From Hyaloperonospora brassicae (taxonomy: Eukaryota; Oomycota; Peronosporomycetes; Peronosporales; Peronosporaceae), in contig CANTFL010001332.1 of the NCBI GenBank assembly GCA_947650285.1, positions 496,001 through 560,000 on the forward strand: a DNA stretch of 64,000 bases, in the 5' to 3' direction. The notes beneath the pieces are model-generated. The model was not told the origin of the DNA and did not search any database. It saw only the letters and a program-made list of their open reading frames with translations. Of this stretch, positions 46,518 through 56,500 are shown one piece after another (the stretch's first letter is position 1; each line of letters starts with the position of its first letter). The position numbers and the translations under genes were made by a program.

Positions 46518-47846
46518 ATGTCGCATATGAACATTGCCGGCACGCAGCCAGTGGACGACCCCGAGTACCGCTATAAGATGCCGCGCCTGCTGGCGAAGAT
46601 TGAAGGTCGCGGCAACGGGATCAAGACGCTGGTCGTTAACTGTGCGGACATTGCAGCGTCGCTTCACCGCTCGACAGCTGAAGTGTGCAAGTTTTTTGGC
46701 TGTGAGCTCGGCGCCCAGTCCAAGTACGACGACAAGACGGACCGTGCCATTGTGAACGGCGCGTTTGAAGCGGGTATGATGCAGCAGCATTTGCTCAAGT
46801 ACATTGAAGGGTTCGTGCTGTGTCCTGCTTGTCGGTTGCCTGAGACCAAGTACAAGTTCAAGGGTCAGCTCATTTTCCACAAGTGTTATGCGTGTGGCGC
46901 TGTCGAGCCGGTGGACATGAACCACAAGCTCACGACTTTTATCTTCAAGGAGCACACGGCTGCCAAGCGCAGTAGCAAGGACGACAAGAAGACGAAGAAG
47001 GACAAGAAGGACAAGAAGGAAAAGAAGAGCAAAAAGTCACCGGACGAACCGGAAGACGAATCCGGCTCGAAGGAAAAGAAGGAGAAGAAGGAGAAGAAGG
47101 AAAAGAAGGACAAGAAGGACAAGAAGGACAAGAAGGACAAGAAAGAGAAGAAGGACAAGAAGAAGAAGCCGTCAGGTGCCGACGAGGACGACGAGGTAGT
47201 GTGGCACACAGATCTGTCGGCTGAGGCTGTGGCAGCTCGTGCTGCGGAGGCGGAGGCTATCGAAGCTGCGGCTGCTGCGGCCATGCAAGCTGCAGCTGCC
47301 GAAGAAGTTGTGGCAACGCTGGACAACCTTGAGGTGGACGACGAGAACGCTCTGGACTCGGCCATTTCGAACCTGCAGCGCTTTCTTTCGGAGAACCACT
47401 CGGAAGCGGAAGTTTTCGAGGAACTATGCCGCCAGCAGACTTATTCAGCTCTGCCCATCACGGACCGTCTTGTGATCTTCTTTCGCTCTGCATTCACCGA
47501 GCAGGTCCTGACAATGAACCAGGTGGCGAAGTACGCGCCCGTGCTCGAGCAAGTTATTGACAGCCAGCACGCGCAATACCAGTTGCTTGCGCTCGTCGAG
47601 CATTTTTGTGCCGTCGAGCACTCTACTTTGCTGACGTCGTTCCCGCTTCTCCTGAAGCTGCTCTACGACGAGGACTTGCTGGAGGAAGAGTGTCTCGTGA
47701 CTTGGGCGAACAACGGTGTGCGTAAGGAATACGCGCACTGGGCCGTTACGGATGAACTTGCTGCGAAGCTGAAGGCCCTGATGGGGCCTTTTGTCGAGTG
47801 GCTCGAGAACGCTGAAGAGGAGAGCGGAGATGAGAGCGACGACTGA
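46518..47846 (+). CDS. Translation initiation factor eIF5
   Basis: It encodes 442 residues. eIF5 is the GTPase-activating protein of eIF2 in the 43S/48S initiation complex. The N-terminal domain has YRYKMPRL with the Arg expected to act as the arginine finger (residue 18), GRGNGIKT, FFGCELGAQ, and a C2-C2 zinc finger (CPACRLPET ... CYACGAVEP). A long Lys/Asp/Glu tract (about residues 150-220) separates it from the C-terminal W2 HEAT domain, which ends in an acidic tail (EEESGDESDD). The start ATG (CACCATGTC) is chosen by homology; the frame is open further upstream. Single exon. Confidence 0.95.
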   Translation: MSHMNIAGTQPVDDPEYRYKMPRLLAKIEGRGNGIKTLVVNCADIAASLHRSTAEVCKFFGCELGAQSKYDDKTDRAIVNGAFEAGMMQQHLLKYIEGFVLCPACRLPETKYKFKGQLIFHKCYACGAVEPVDMNHKLTTFIFKEHTAAKRSSKDDKKTKKDKKDKKEKKSKKSPDEPEDESGSKEKKEKKEKKEKKDKKDKKDKKDKKEKKDKKKKPSGADEDDEVVWHTDLSAEAVAARAAEAEAIEAAAAAAMQAAAAEEVVATLDNLEVDDENALDSAISNLQRFLSENHSEAEVFEELCRQQTYSALPITDRLVIFFRSAFTEQVLTMNQVAKYAPVLEQVIDSQHAQYQLLALVEHFCAVEHSTLLTSFPLLLKLLYDEDLLEEECLVTWANNGVRKEYAHWAVTDELAAKLKALMGPFVEWLENAEEESGDESDD

Positions 47847-48032
47847 GTTGTCGACGATTGCGGTCGTGACGCGTAGTGCTTCACTTAGCACTTTACATAT
47901 TCTTCCCTTGCCACTGGCCGGCACTCGATGCCTTCCGCTTTTTTCTTCTTGAATAAATTTGCTTCGCATTTAATTGACGAGTGAGTTAGTAGCTGTTATG
48001 ATCCCCAGACCAGTGAGGCGTCTACTCGAAGT

Positions 48033-49303
48033 CTAAGCTCCACTTCGTTGTACTGCATCGTCAATGCCTCTGGCAATTGTATCTACAATCTCGCAGGTCT
48101 CGTTCTCTAGCATTACACGCGCGCACGACGATGCATTGTCTTCGTCATCGACATTGCGTCGCAGCGACGCAGCTACGTCATCGGCTGTGAACGGTGCTGT
48201 AGCCTTGAGCTTGAACATGTATTCGTGGAAGCGCAGGAATTTGCCCTGTCATGCATGTCCACGAAAAAAATCAATCACTGATCTCCTCCCGACACACTCT
48301 TCTACCAGATCAAGCCAGCAACAACACCACTTACCTTGCAAGCCGCCACGCCGATCGTAAACACCGGCTTGCCCGCTGCAATGGCTTCCGTAGTCATCGA
48401 GATCGAGTCCGGCGTCGTCACTATGCAAGACGCCATGGCCAGCAGTGCATAGTACGGATTGTGGCGTTCCGTGCCGTCCCACACGAGCACTTGTCCAGGC
48501 AGCGGCAACCTCGCATACAGTCCACGACAAATGACCTTCTTGACGTACTCGGGCGTCCGCCGTGAGAACGTCACGAGCACTGCTGGCTCGTCGTCATCCC
48601 GTAGTAGTGCTCGGCCCAGTTCGTCCACCATGTGCTCAGCCTCTTGCTCTGTAAAGGCAAAACCTCGACAAGGCCCGCCCACGAGCCACACAACGCGCAT
48701 CCGTCGACCACAAAGCTTCTCCTCGAGCTCGGCGGTCCATTTGCGGCCGTGGTACTGCAACAGGCCGCGCGTCACTGCGTGAACTGTCCCTGACGTACGG
48801 TACAGATTCGTCGCACCGCCTTTTGCAAGCGGAACATCGTGGCGGGGCACTACAACAGCGTCGAACCACGAAAAGGGCACGCGCGGGTGCTGTATCTGCA
48901 CGTTGAACGTCTTCGTGGGCGCTGTCTGCTTCATCGTAGCACAGAGCGCGACAGTGCTCCTCCCACAGCCAATCACGACGTTGAATGCGCGCAGATCCGA
49001 GTGCAGCGCAAGCAATGACCGCGTGCGCTCTTGGACCTCGTAGCCCCACAAGGGATTGCGCGTGACGCGAGCGCCAATCACCTGCAGGACGGGAGGGACT
49101 CGACGCGCTGTCCCGAGCGTCACGCGCACGCAGTCCATCGACAGACACCGCGCGACGGACGTGTTCTTGAGTAGACGATGACGACGCAGCTTGTCTCCGA
49201 GCGCTAGCGCCTGCTTCTCCGCGCCAGACGCGCCATTACCGAGCACGAGCACCCGCACGGTCGAACTTGCGCGGTGGCTTCCGCATCGAATTCGACAGAC
49301 CAT
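48033..49303 (-). CDS. ELM1-family protein (mitochondrial fission ELM1 / putative glycosyltransferase)
   Basis: Two exons (49303-48335 and 48245-48033) give 393 residues; the 89-bp intron has GTAAGT and ACAG ends, phase 0. Family features: VRVLVLGNGASGAEKQAL at the N-terminus; NPLWGYEVQERTR; FNVVIGCGRSTVAL; QIQHPRVPFSWFDAVVVPRH; VVWLVGGPCRGFAF; and TTPDSISMTTEAIAAGKPVF in exon 1. In plants ELM1 recruits dynamin-related protein to mitochondria; bacterial relatives look like glycosyltransferases. The frame extends upstream only to a GTG (49360), so the ATG at 49303 is preferred. It is divergent from the Nup85 gene. Confidence 0.85.
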
Positions 49304-49490
49304 CACTCTTGTTTTTCGCGTTCGGTGGCATGAGTCAAGCAAAACCTCGTTGACCACCACGAGTCATTGGTGTGTACCACTTTGGTACGCGTACTTGCGC
49401 AGGTACGTACTTACGCAGGTACGTACTTACGCAGGTACGTACTTACGCAGTTGCGTACTTACGTGACAGCCAACCGCGAACACCCACGCA
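49304..49490. promoter_or_regulatory. Divergent promoter region with 16-bp repeats
   Basis: Only 187 bp separate the ATGs of the ELM1-family gene and Nup85. At about 49386-49473 the unit acgtacttacgcaggt occurs about five times with slight changes, and contains the palindrome gtacgtac. A shared promoter is inferred from position. Confidence 0.6.
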
Positions 49491-51722
49491 ATGGCGAGAG
49501 CTTCACCGGTGGAGATCCTGCGCGCGACGCGACAGCTGCCTGTGGTGGAGAAAGAGCTTGTCTTTGGCAAACAGTCGGTCGACGTAGCTGCCTCTCTGTC
49601 CTCTGCAGGAGCTGCGTGGGGAAAGAGCCCGCGCAAGTGGGTAGCGGCCCCGTCCTCCTCCTCCTCCTCCTCTTCCTCTTGTTCCAATGTCCGTGAGTTT
49701 GGCGACGTCATGCCACACGAACTGCGGACGTTAGTAGCTGCTTCGTTCGACGCGTTTATGCGCACACAGAAACAGACAGATGATTCCTGTGCCGTCGTTG
49801 TGATGCGCGCTGGTCGCGAGTACCGTGAAGCGCTCGCGACGTGCATTGCGGCTATGCAAGACCGTCGTCGCAAGACACAAGAGCTGGATCAAGTCGTTGC
49901 AAACACAGAGAGTGACTTTATCCACTTGTTGAATGCGTCGCTAACGATCTGGCGCTTGTGTGAGCTGCTGCTGCTTCGCAGCGGAACGAGAAGAGCTGAC
50001 AAGACGCTTGCATATGAGGTGGCGCAGTGGCTGCAGGAATGTTACTGTACCAAAATGGTGGAAAACGCAGAGCGGGAGAGCGGGCGACTTAAGCAGCTAG
50101 AGAAACCAGAGAATGACGTGGCGTTTTGGAGGACAGTTGAGGAGCTGGTCATGACGGGGAGTGGTGTCAGTGCCTGGGGGTTGTTGGCTTCGCACTCAAG
50201 CTGCAAGTCTTTGTTTTCTCGTGATGCGCTGTCGGTGACAGGAACGTCGACAAAGGCAGCGTTCCAAGCAGTGTACAAGTTGTTGCTGTCGATGCCGGGG
50301 AGAAACGCTACGAACATGGGCATGAATTACGACCCGCCAGCCGAGTGGAAGAACTGGAACGATGCGTGTCAGTACTTGCTCAGCACGGACGGGTACATCA
50401 AAGCCAATGACGGACTACGGACGCTGCTGGAGATTATGACGGGAAAGGAGCGTGCGTTGAAGAGCCGTGCTACCACTTGGTTCGAACTAATGATGGCGAG
50501 GCTGTTCCTCGATGAACCGAGAGCGTTTGCACACCGTTTCCAGTTTTTGATGGTCGACTGCTTTCGCGCTTACAACAGTGACGAGTCCCAGATGGATAAA
50601 TTTGGATGCATCATTTTAGCCGTCATGGAGCATGACATCCAGAGCGCGTTACAGGAAATCACTGCACTTGGGCTTTCGTGGATGGCCGCGCATCTCGTCG
50701 ATCTATTGCATAAAAGCAGTGTAATTGTGGCTGACGACTTGGTACCACAAACTGAGTGTACCGTGCGGGAGCATTTGCTACTGGAATATGCCATGGAGAT
50801 TGGCGCGAGTAGTGGCATGTGGCAGTTTGCAGTACGGTACTATGAATTCTGCCCTAAGTTTGGAGTTGTTGCGATTCGGTCCGCGCTGGAGCGCGAACCG
50901 TTGCTAACAGACTATAAGGCTGAGCGTCTTATTACGTACTGCCATGGGAAAAAGCTTCTATCGCAGACTTCTCGCCGCGTCATGGTCCAGAGAGCGCATG
51001 AGTGCAAGGCAAAAAAGCTGTACGCATCCGCTTTACAATGGCTATTGCGTGGCAACCATCTCGACGATGTGGATGCTCTTTGTGACAATATCTTGCAAGA
51101 GTGCAACGACAGGAACTCGCTGACTCCTTTGCATGAAGCAGTTCAGTTTATCGGGGCATCTATGGAGCTCGCGCGCCCACAAAGGTTGGCATGGCTGGTA
51201 CGGTATCGCGAGTTTCACATGATGTTGAACGACCGCGAGCATTTGCGGACGCAGCTGAGGAGTGTCGATGTCGGAACTAGCAAGGAGGAATGTACGAGTA
51301 TGAGAACGAAACTTCGGTCTGTGTCGATGGAAACTGCCAAGCGGCTCGATTGGCTACTTTGTTCAACCGAGGCACCGAAAGTGCTTCGCTCAAACGTACT
51401 TCAACAAGCCGAGCAGTTGCTGGAGGAGACTCCGACTGTATTCAGACCGCAGCATCTATATTCGCTGATGGCGTACCTGCAGCAATTAGATCGTTCGTTT
51501 GACCGTCACGAGTTCTACAAGCTGGGTTCGAACGAGCAGCGGAAGGCGCGCATTGAAGATTTGATTTCCCGAAACCTGGCGGAAGCACTGCTTCAAGAGG
51601 CCACCGCAAGCGCTAGCAATATTGCAACGGCGAGTACTCTATGTCGTCAACCAAATGTGTCGTTGCTTGCTCAACAGCCCCATTTGACCGCCGACGCGTC
51701 TTTCACGCCCATGGAGGAATAA
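49491..51722 (+). CDS. Nucleoporin Nup85
   Basis: It encodes 743 residues in a single exon. Nup85 is a structural member of the Y (Nup107-160/Nup84) complex of the nuclear pore. Characteristic segments in order: TIWRLCELLLLR, VAFWRTVEELVMTG, EWKNWNDACQYL, GLRTLLEIMTGKERAL, LSWMAAHLVDLLH, EHLLLEYAMEIG, MWQFAVRYYEFCPKFG and RLAWLVRYREFHMML. These match the crown-type alpha-helical fold of the family. The N-terminus has a poly-Ser stretch (about residues 55-63), and the protein is somewhat longer than animal Nup85. ATG context is cgcaATGGC. Confidence 0.94.
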   Translation: MARASPVEILRATRQLPVVEKELVFGKQSVDVAASLSSAGAAWGKSPRKWVAAPSSSSSSSSSCSNVREFGDVMPHELRTLVAASFDAFMRTQKQTDDSCAVVVMRAGREYREALATCIAAMQDRRRKTQELDQVVANTESDFIHLLNASLTIWRLCELLLLRSGTRRADKTLAYEVAQWLQECYCTKMVENAERESGRLKQLEKPENDVAFWRTVEELVMTGSGVSAWGLLASHSSCKSLFSRDALSVTGTSTKAAFQAVYKLLLSMPGRNATNMGMNYDPPAEWKNWNDACQYLLSTDGYIKANDGLRTLLEIMTGKERALKSRATTWFELMMARLFLDEPRAFAHRFQFLMVDCFRAYNSDESQMDKFGCIILAVMEHDIQSALQEITALGLSWMAAHLVDLLHKSSVIVADDLVPQTECTVREHLLLEYAMEIGASSGMWQFAVRYYEFCPKFGVVAIRSALEREPLLTDYKAERLITYCHGKKLLSQTSRRVMVQRAHECKAKKLYASALQWLLRGNHLDDVDALCDNILQECNDRNSLTPLHEAVQFIGASMELARPQRLAWLVRYREFHMMLNDREHLRTQLRSVDVGTSKEECTSMRTKLRSVSMETAKRLDWLLCSTEAPKVLRSNVLQQAEQLLEETPTVFRPQHLYSLMAYLQQLDRSFDRHEFYKLGSNEQRKARIEDLISRNLAEALLQEATASASNIATASTLCRQPNVSLLAQQPHLTADASFTPMEE

Positions 51723-51764
51723 GTGGAGCGTCTTGTTTGGTAGATGTGAAGTCTTGCAGGAGCA

Positions 51765-53448
51765 TTATTGGCACATCTGTTCATGTCGCTCCCGGTCTAC
51801 TGGTAGCATCTGCCACAACCTGCAAAGCTGACTGCGGGTAACATGCCTCGACGGGGAAGCTTTTGCCGTTGGCGTCTGGCCGTCAGCCTCGTGCGTACCT
51901 AATGCATAGGCTATAGAGAGCACGTAACACGAGAGCCAGATGCACTGAACTGGGCGTTTCGCTACAAGGATGGTACTCGATGTTTTCTCACAACCACATA
52001 TCACGTCTTTGCGTTGTGCGTTACCTTCCATCTGTAAATCCACTTGATCATTCTCGAGCATAAGACTTTGGCCTGTGCCGTCGTCCGCTTGACTTCGACG
52101 ATTCTTGCAAAACAATCGCGTAGTTGTCAGCTCTTGTGATGCGTCATGCTTCTGTTGGCCAACTGAAGAAGCAACAACGCAATCGTTGAACACTTGCAGA
52201 TCAATCGCCAACTGCATGTACGAGCAACAACCCCTTTTGCACTGCTCAGGAAAGAGACAATCACGCGCTTCACCGCTTCGTCTTCGATGAAGCTGCTGTG
52301 TGTTGTCGTCAACAAAGCACCGAGACCATTAGGTTAGGACTGCTTTGTCAGGTGAACAAGACTGCCCACACAAAACGCCAATGCTATTCGCAATCTCGAC
52401 ATCGTCATGGGCAAAGTCATGCGCTCATCAGTGCTCTGTGAGCTGTGGCTATCACTTTCTATAGGCCAGTAACACCTGCATAGTCGTGACAATCGACAGC
52501 CAAGCCCGAGTACGTGCTTTGTAGTCACCGTTGTGAATATGTGTTTGCAACGTTTGCTGCAGAAGCGTGCAATGGCTCGCGGTGTTCTGTGATCACCACA
52601 CGTGTCAACGCAAAAGAATCACTCGTTTCTTCCCCGAGCACGCCCCGCACGTTGATCATGCAGACGTAGTCCCCACGCCAAACTTCCGCGCAATTTGAAC
52701 TCTGTCTTTGCGTGTCTTGGACAAAAAAGCTGGTGAACGAATCCAACTTGAGGGTATGCTTCTCGTTCGAAGAAAAAGTTGTTGCTTACCAACCATGTCA
52801 CGAACACCAACTTGGCATGAGCGGGTGACAATTGCACAGCCATACTAAACATCTGACGCACGCGTGCAGTAGCGATCACGGCGACGTCAAGCCTGTCGAC
52901 AACACTCATGATGTTTCCACCACGCTAATCAGACGTGTTTGTGCCAGTAAGTTCGCCCTTGTGCGCCCGCTGCCTTTCGCATGGCATCCAAGATCTGGCC
53001 GTGCGCAAGTCCGTGACGAGACGACACATAAACGTCAAGCAACGACAACAACCACCAAAATGCCCATTGCTTCTGGACTCACCAGCAGGATGGATACATC
53101 TTCAGCTGCCTACAGGCAAACCGTCCACGTTCAGCGGTACCCCAACAATCTCCTCACATTCTGTCAGAAACCGAGACACGAGCTTAACCCGCACATGTTC
53201 GTTAGTACACGTCCATTGCCCACCGACGTTACTACTTGCTCTTGTCGTATACCTCGCGCTTCATATTCACGCCGATTCTTCATTGCCAGTATGGACGCAA
53301 ATGTCAACAAACTAATGGCAATGTCAAACAATGCAACGTCACAATGGACTCGATGAACCAGCTTTTCTATGGAACGTCGGAAATAACATTGTTTTAGCCA
53401 CATCCAATCAATAGCATTGCAGCTTCTGCTTGCAATCGATGGCCTCAT
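51765..53448 (-). CDS. Unidentified multi-exon membrane-protein gene
   Basis: Minus-strand exons with fitting splice sites can be seen, but not a complete model. Exon 53448-53253 starts MRPSIASRSCNAIDWMW and has a membrane segment DIAISLLTFASIL. It joins in phase to 53160-53114 (ECEEIVGVPLNV). Later probable exons contain ILDAMRKAAGAQG; LDVAVIATARVRQMFSMAVQ (donor GTAAGC); LDSFTSFFVQDTQRQ with VWRGDYVCMINVRGVLG; and SSTILVAKRPVQCIWLSCYV with another hydrophobic stretch. The last ends MCQ before the stop at 51765. At least one junction could not be made to agree in phase, so it may be eroded or my model is incomplete. No family recognised. Confidence 0.4.
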
Positions 53449-53562
53449 CCTACCGAGAAACAGACTCTGTTTCAACAGTTATGTGGTGCCACCACAATAA
53501 TATTTGAGGAACTCTTTTGGACGGTTTATACAAAGGTTGTCGGCCACACACGCGGATTCGCC

Positions 53563-56500
53563 ATGGAGCTTGCGACGGAGCACGTGCGCTTGCTTGATGC
53601 AGGCAAGTTGCGTCTGGCGTACACTTCGCCGCTGTCCACAGACTGCTTCGCGTCAGTGGCTTCTCCGAAGACGCAGCTGCTGCAACACGGCAACACTTAC
53701 GGCCTGACCTTCACGGCGACGGCGCGAGGTCCGTCGTGACGTGGATTTCTAACTTGATAATTGCTTGTCCACGTTGATAACAGTGCACTCGGACTTTGTG
53801 ACCAATGCCACCAGGTTTTGTCATGACGACGAACAAGGAGCTCGAAGCTCGTTGCATTGAGTACAATCAACGACGACAGGAAGCTTTGGACCGCGGCGAA
53901 GGAAGAGCAACTATCGAGACTGACGAGCTGCCGGTATCCAGAGAGATCGAGCTGCCGTTTACTGCCTACTGGATTGCACTCTCTTCAGACGAGCTCTTGG
54001 TGGCAGTAGCATATGCGAGCTCAGTTGCATTGTTTGAAGTTGCGCACATCGTCGAGGCGGTACGATGTGACGCTTTGTACTGCTGCCACGCAAACGTCTC
54101 TTGTTCGTTCGTCCGTCATACTTAATCGCTGCGTTGTTTCGTTCTGTTGATACGTGCTCGTTCTTCCTGCAGGTGAACCCAGCGCCTTTCCACACGTTTG
54201 CCGAGCTGCAAGCACAAGAAATTGCATGGTGCTCGGACTCCAAACGAGTGGCAGTGTTGACGCTAGAAAAGCATGTGGTGGTGTGCACGCTTGACGGGGC
54301 CAAAATCAGGATTGAAACACCGACCGCCGCGTCATCCAGTACGTGTCTTGCTCGCGCGGGTATACTGCTTTTGTGCTAGTTGCTTACTATTTTCTGGATT
54401 CATCTTCTAGTGTCTTGGTCTCCATCGAAGAAGCATATCGCAGTTGGCTTAGTTGACGGCACGATTGCCGTCTTTGATCAGGACACACTTCGAATGGCTC
54501 GATCTCTTGGTCAGCCTGAATGCTGCGGTGATGCAATGTTTGCTGTTCACCATGTCAACTGGGCAGAGGAAGAGCTGATGCTGGCTGGATATTGCAAACA
54601 TGATGAAAAAAACGAAGAAACGAGCGCTCTGGTTTGCATTTTTGACAACGGCAAGTGTGTGGAGCTGGACGAGGTCGTCGGCTTTTTCGACGTGGAGAAT
54701 CGAAGTCATCAGTACTTTTCTACGTTCTTACGGGATTGGCGGATGTTCTTTATTGGCTGCTCTCTGAGCGCAGATATTGAGCTGCTCGTATCGGATCCGG
54801 AAGGTGGTGAGTGGGAACTGTGGAAACCCCTCGAAAAGTATCAAGCGCGCCTTCCGATGAACGCTGAGGATGAGGAATCGTTTCCCATGGGTTTTGCCCT
54901 GAATCTAAACTCGACGTTGCCTGTCCCGGTCGATGAAGACACATTTTCGCCTGTGCCCATCGTTTCGTGCTCCAGTACTGATGGGCTTCTAGTCAACTTT
55001 GCATTCGTGGACACAACTGTCCAAGAAGTCGAGTTTGTCAACACTCCGTTGCCGTTTGATAAGACAGCAACGCGTACAGCCGCGGCAGTGGTGGAGCCGA
55101 AGGCATGTGATCGCGGAGCGACGAATAAGCTCCAGAGTACATCCGACGTAACGTCAGTAGACAAAAGTGCCTCACAAAGCTCCACATTCTCACATGGTTA
55201 CGGCCAGAATGACGAGAATGAGTTTGCAGATTCTGACAGTGAATCGAGTGATGAAGAAGAAGAACGCAAAGAAGAACTGGAGAAAGCTAGAACCGCGTTC
55301 CACACGATCGCATCTGATGGAGCCAGCTATATTCTTTCTGAGCACTTTCCCAAGTTGTTTAAGGCATTGGGATCTACGTACTCTGAAGACGAGCACGCAA
55401 GCACAGTGAAAAGCCTCGAGAAGGATGGAAAGGTGTATGAGGCAGATTTCGTTTCTTGGTACGTGAATTGGATTTTTGGCGACGACGACTTGGAGTCGGA
55501 CGATGAGACAAACGCACCTGCATTGTCGGCGACAGAGCCCGTCAAAATGAAGTCTAAGGACGAAATCACAGCGGCATTCTCGAAGTTTACGACCAAGGAA
55601 GGAAGCTGGAAGTGCGATGTGTGTATGGTTGGCAACGACCCGGAGGCGGTCAAGTGTAGTGCCTGTGAGGCTCCAAACCCTGCTGCGCCTAAGGTCAAGA
55701 CCCCTATAACGACGACGAGTGGCATGTCTACAGGCACGATTGGTTCGGGTGGGTTTTCGTTCCCCGTTTCTGCAGAAGATGCCTCGAAACCACCATCATT
55801 TTCCTTCGCTGCATCCCCCGGTGCAGCAATATCCGGCGCAAGCAATTTTGGCGGGTTCACGTTTGCTGATACGGTGCAAACATCGGGGGTCAGCTTTCCG
55901 AGCAGTACAATCGCATCTGGAACAGGTTTTAGTTTCCCATCTACCGCGACGTCTTCGACCGGCATGAAAATTGACCTGCATCGCGATAGCTCTAGCGATG
56001 ATGTGAGCAAGTTGCCGTCAAGCACCGGTGTTGTCGAGCAGATTGCGTCGCACGAGTATGGTCAAAGGAGTGAGCACCGGTATGCAGAGTCTGATGGTGA
56101 GGAGAGTGACGATGAGAAAGAGATAAAGGAAGAGGAAAGTAACGCCAGAACCGCATTTCGCTCTATTGCGCAAGAAGGAACTGATTGTATCACCGCAGAT
56201 CAATTCCGAAAGCTCCTTGCCAGTTTGAAATTAACTCATTCCGACGAACAGCGTGCTAGCACCCTCAACATCTTGGAAAAGAATGGAAAGGTGCATGAAG
56301 CCGATTTCGTTTCGTGGTACGTCGGTTGGATCTTCGGCGATTCTGATTCCGGACATGATTCAAATTCGCTCTCATCCTCCCCGACACAAAAAGCAAACAA
56401 CGGTTACGGCCAGAACGACGAGAATGAGTTTGCAGATTCTGATAGTGAATCGAGTGATGAAGAAGAAGAACGCAAAGAAGAACTGGAGAAAGCTAGAACT

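Noticed and set aside
46886..47365. Ser/Phe-rich minus-strand frame opposite eIF5
   Set aside because: It is the complement of the Lys/Asp/Glu tract and has no independent coding signal.
49304..49360. Longer N-terminus of the ELM1-family protein
   Set aside because: It would begin at GTG; the first in-frame ATG is 49303 and conserved sequence starts soon after.
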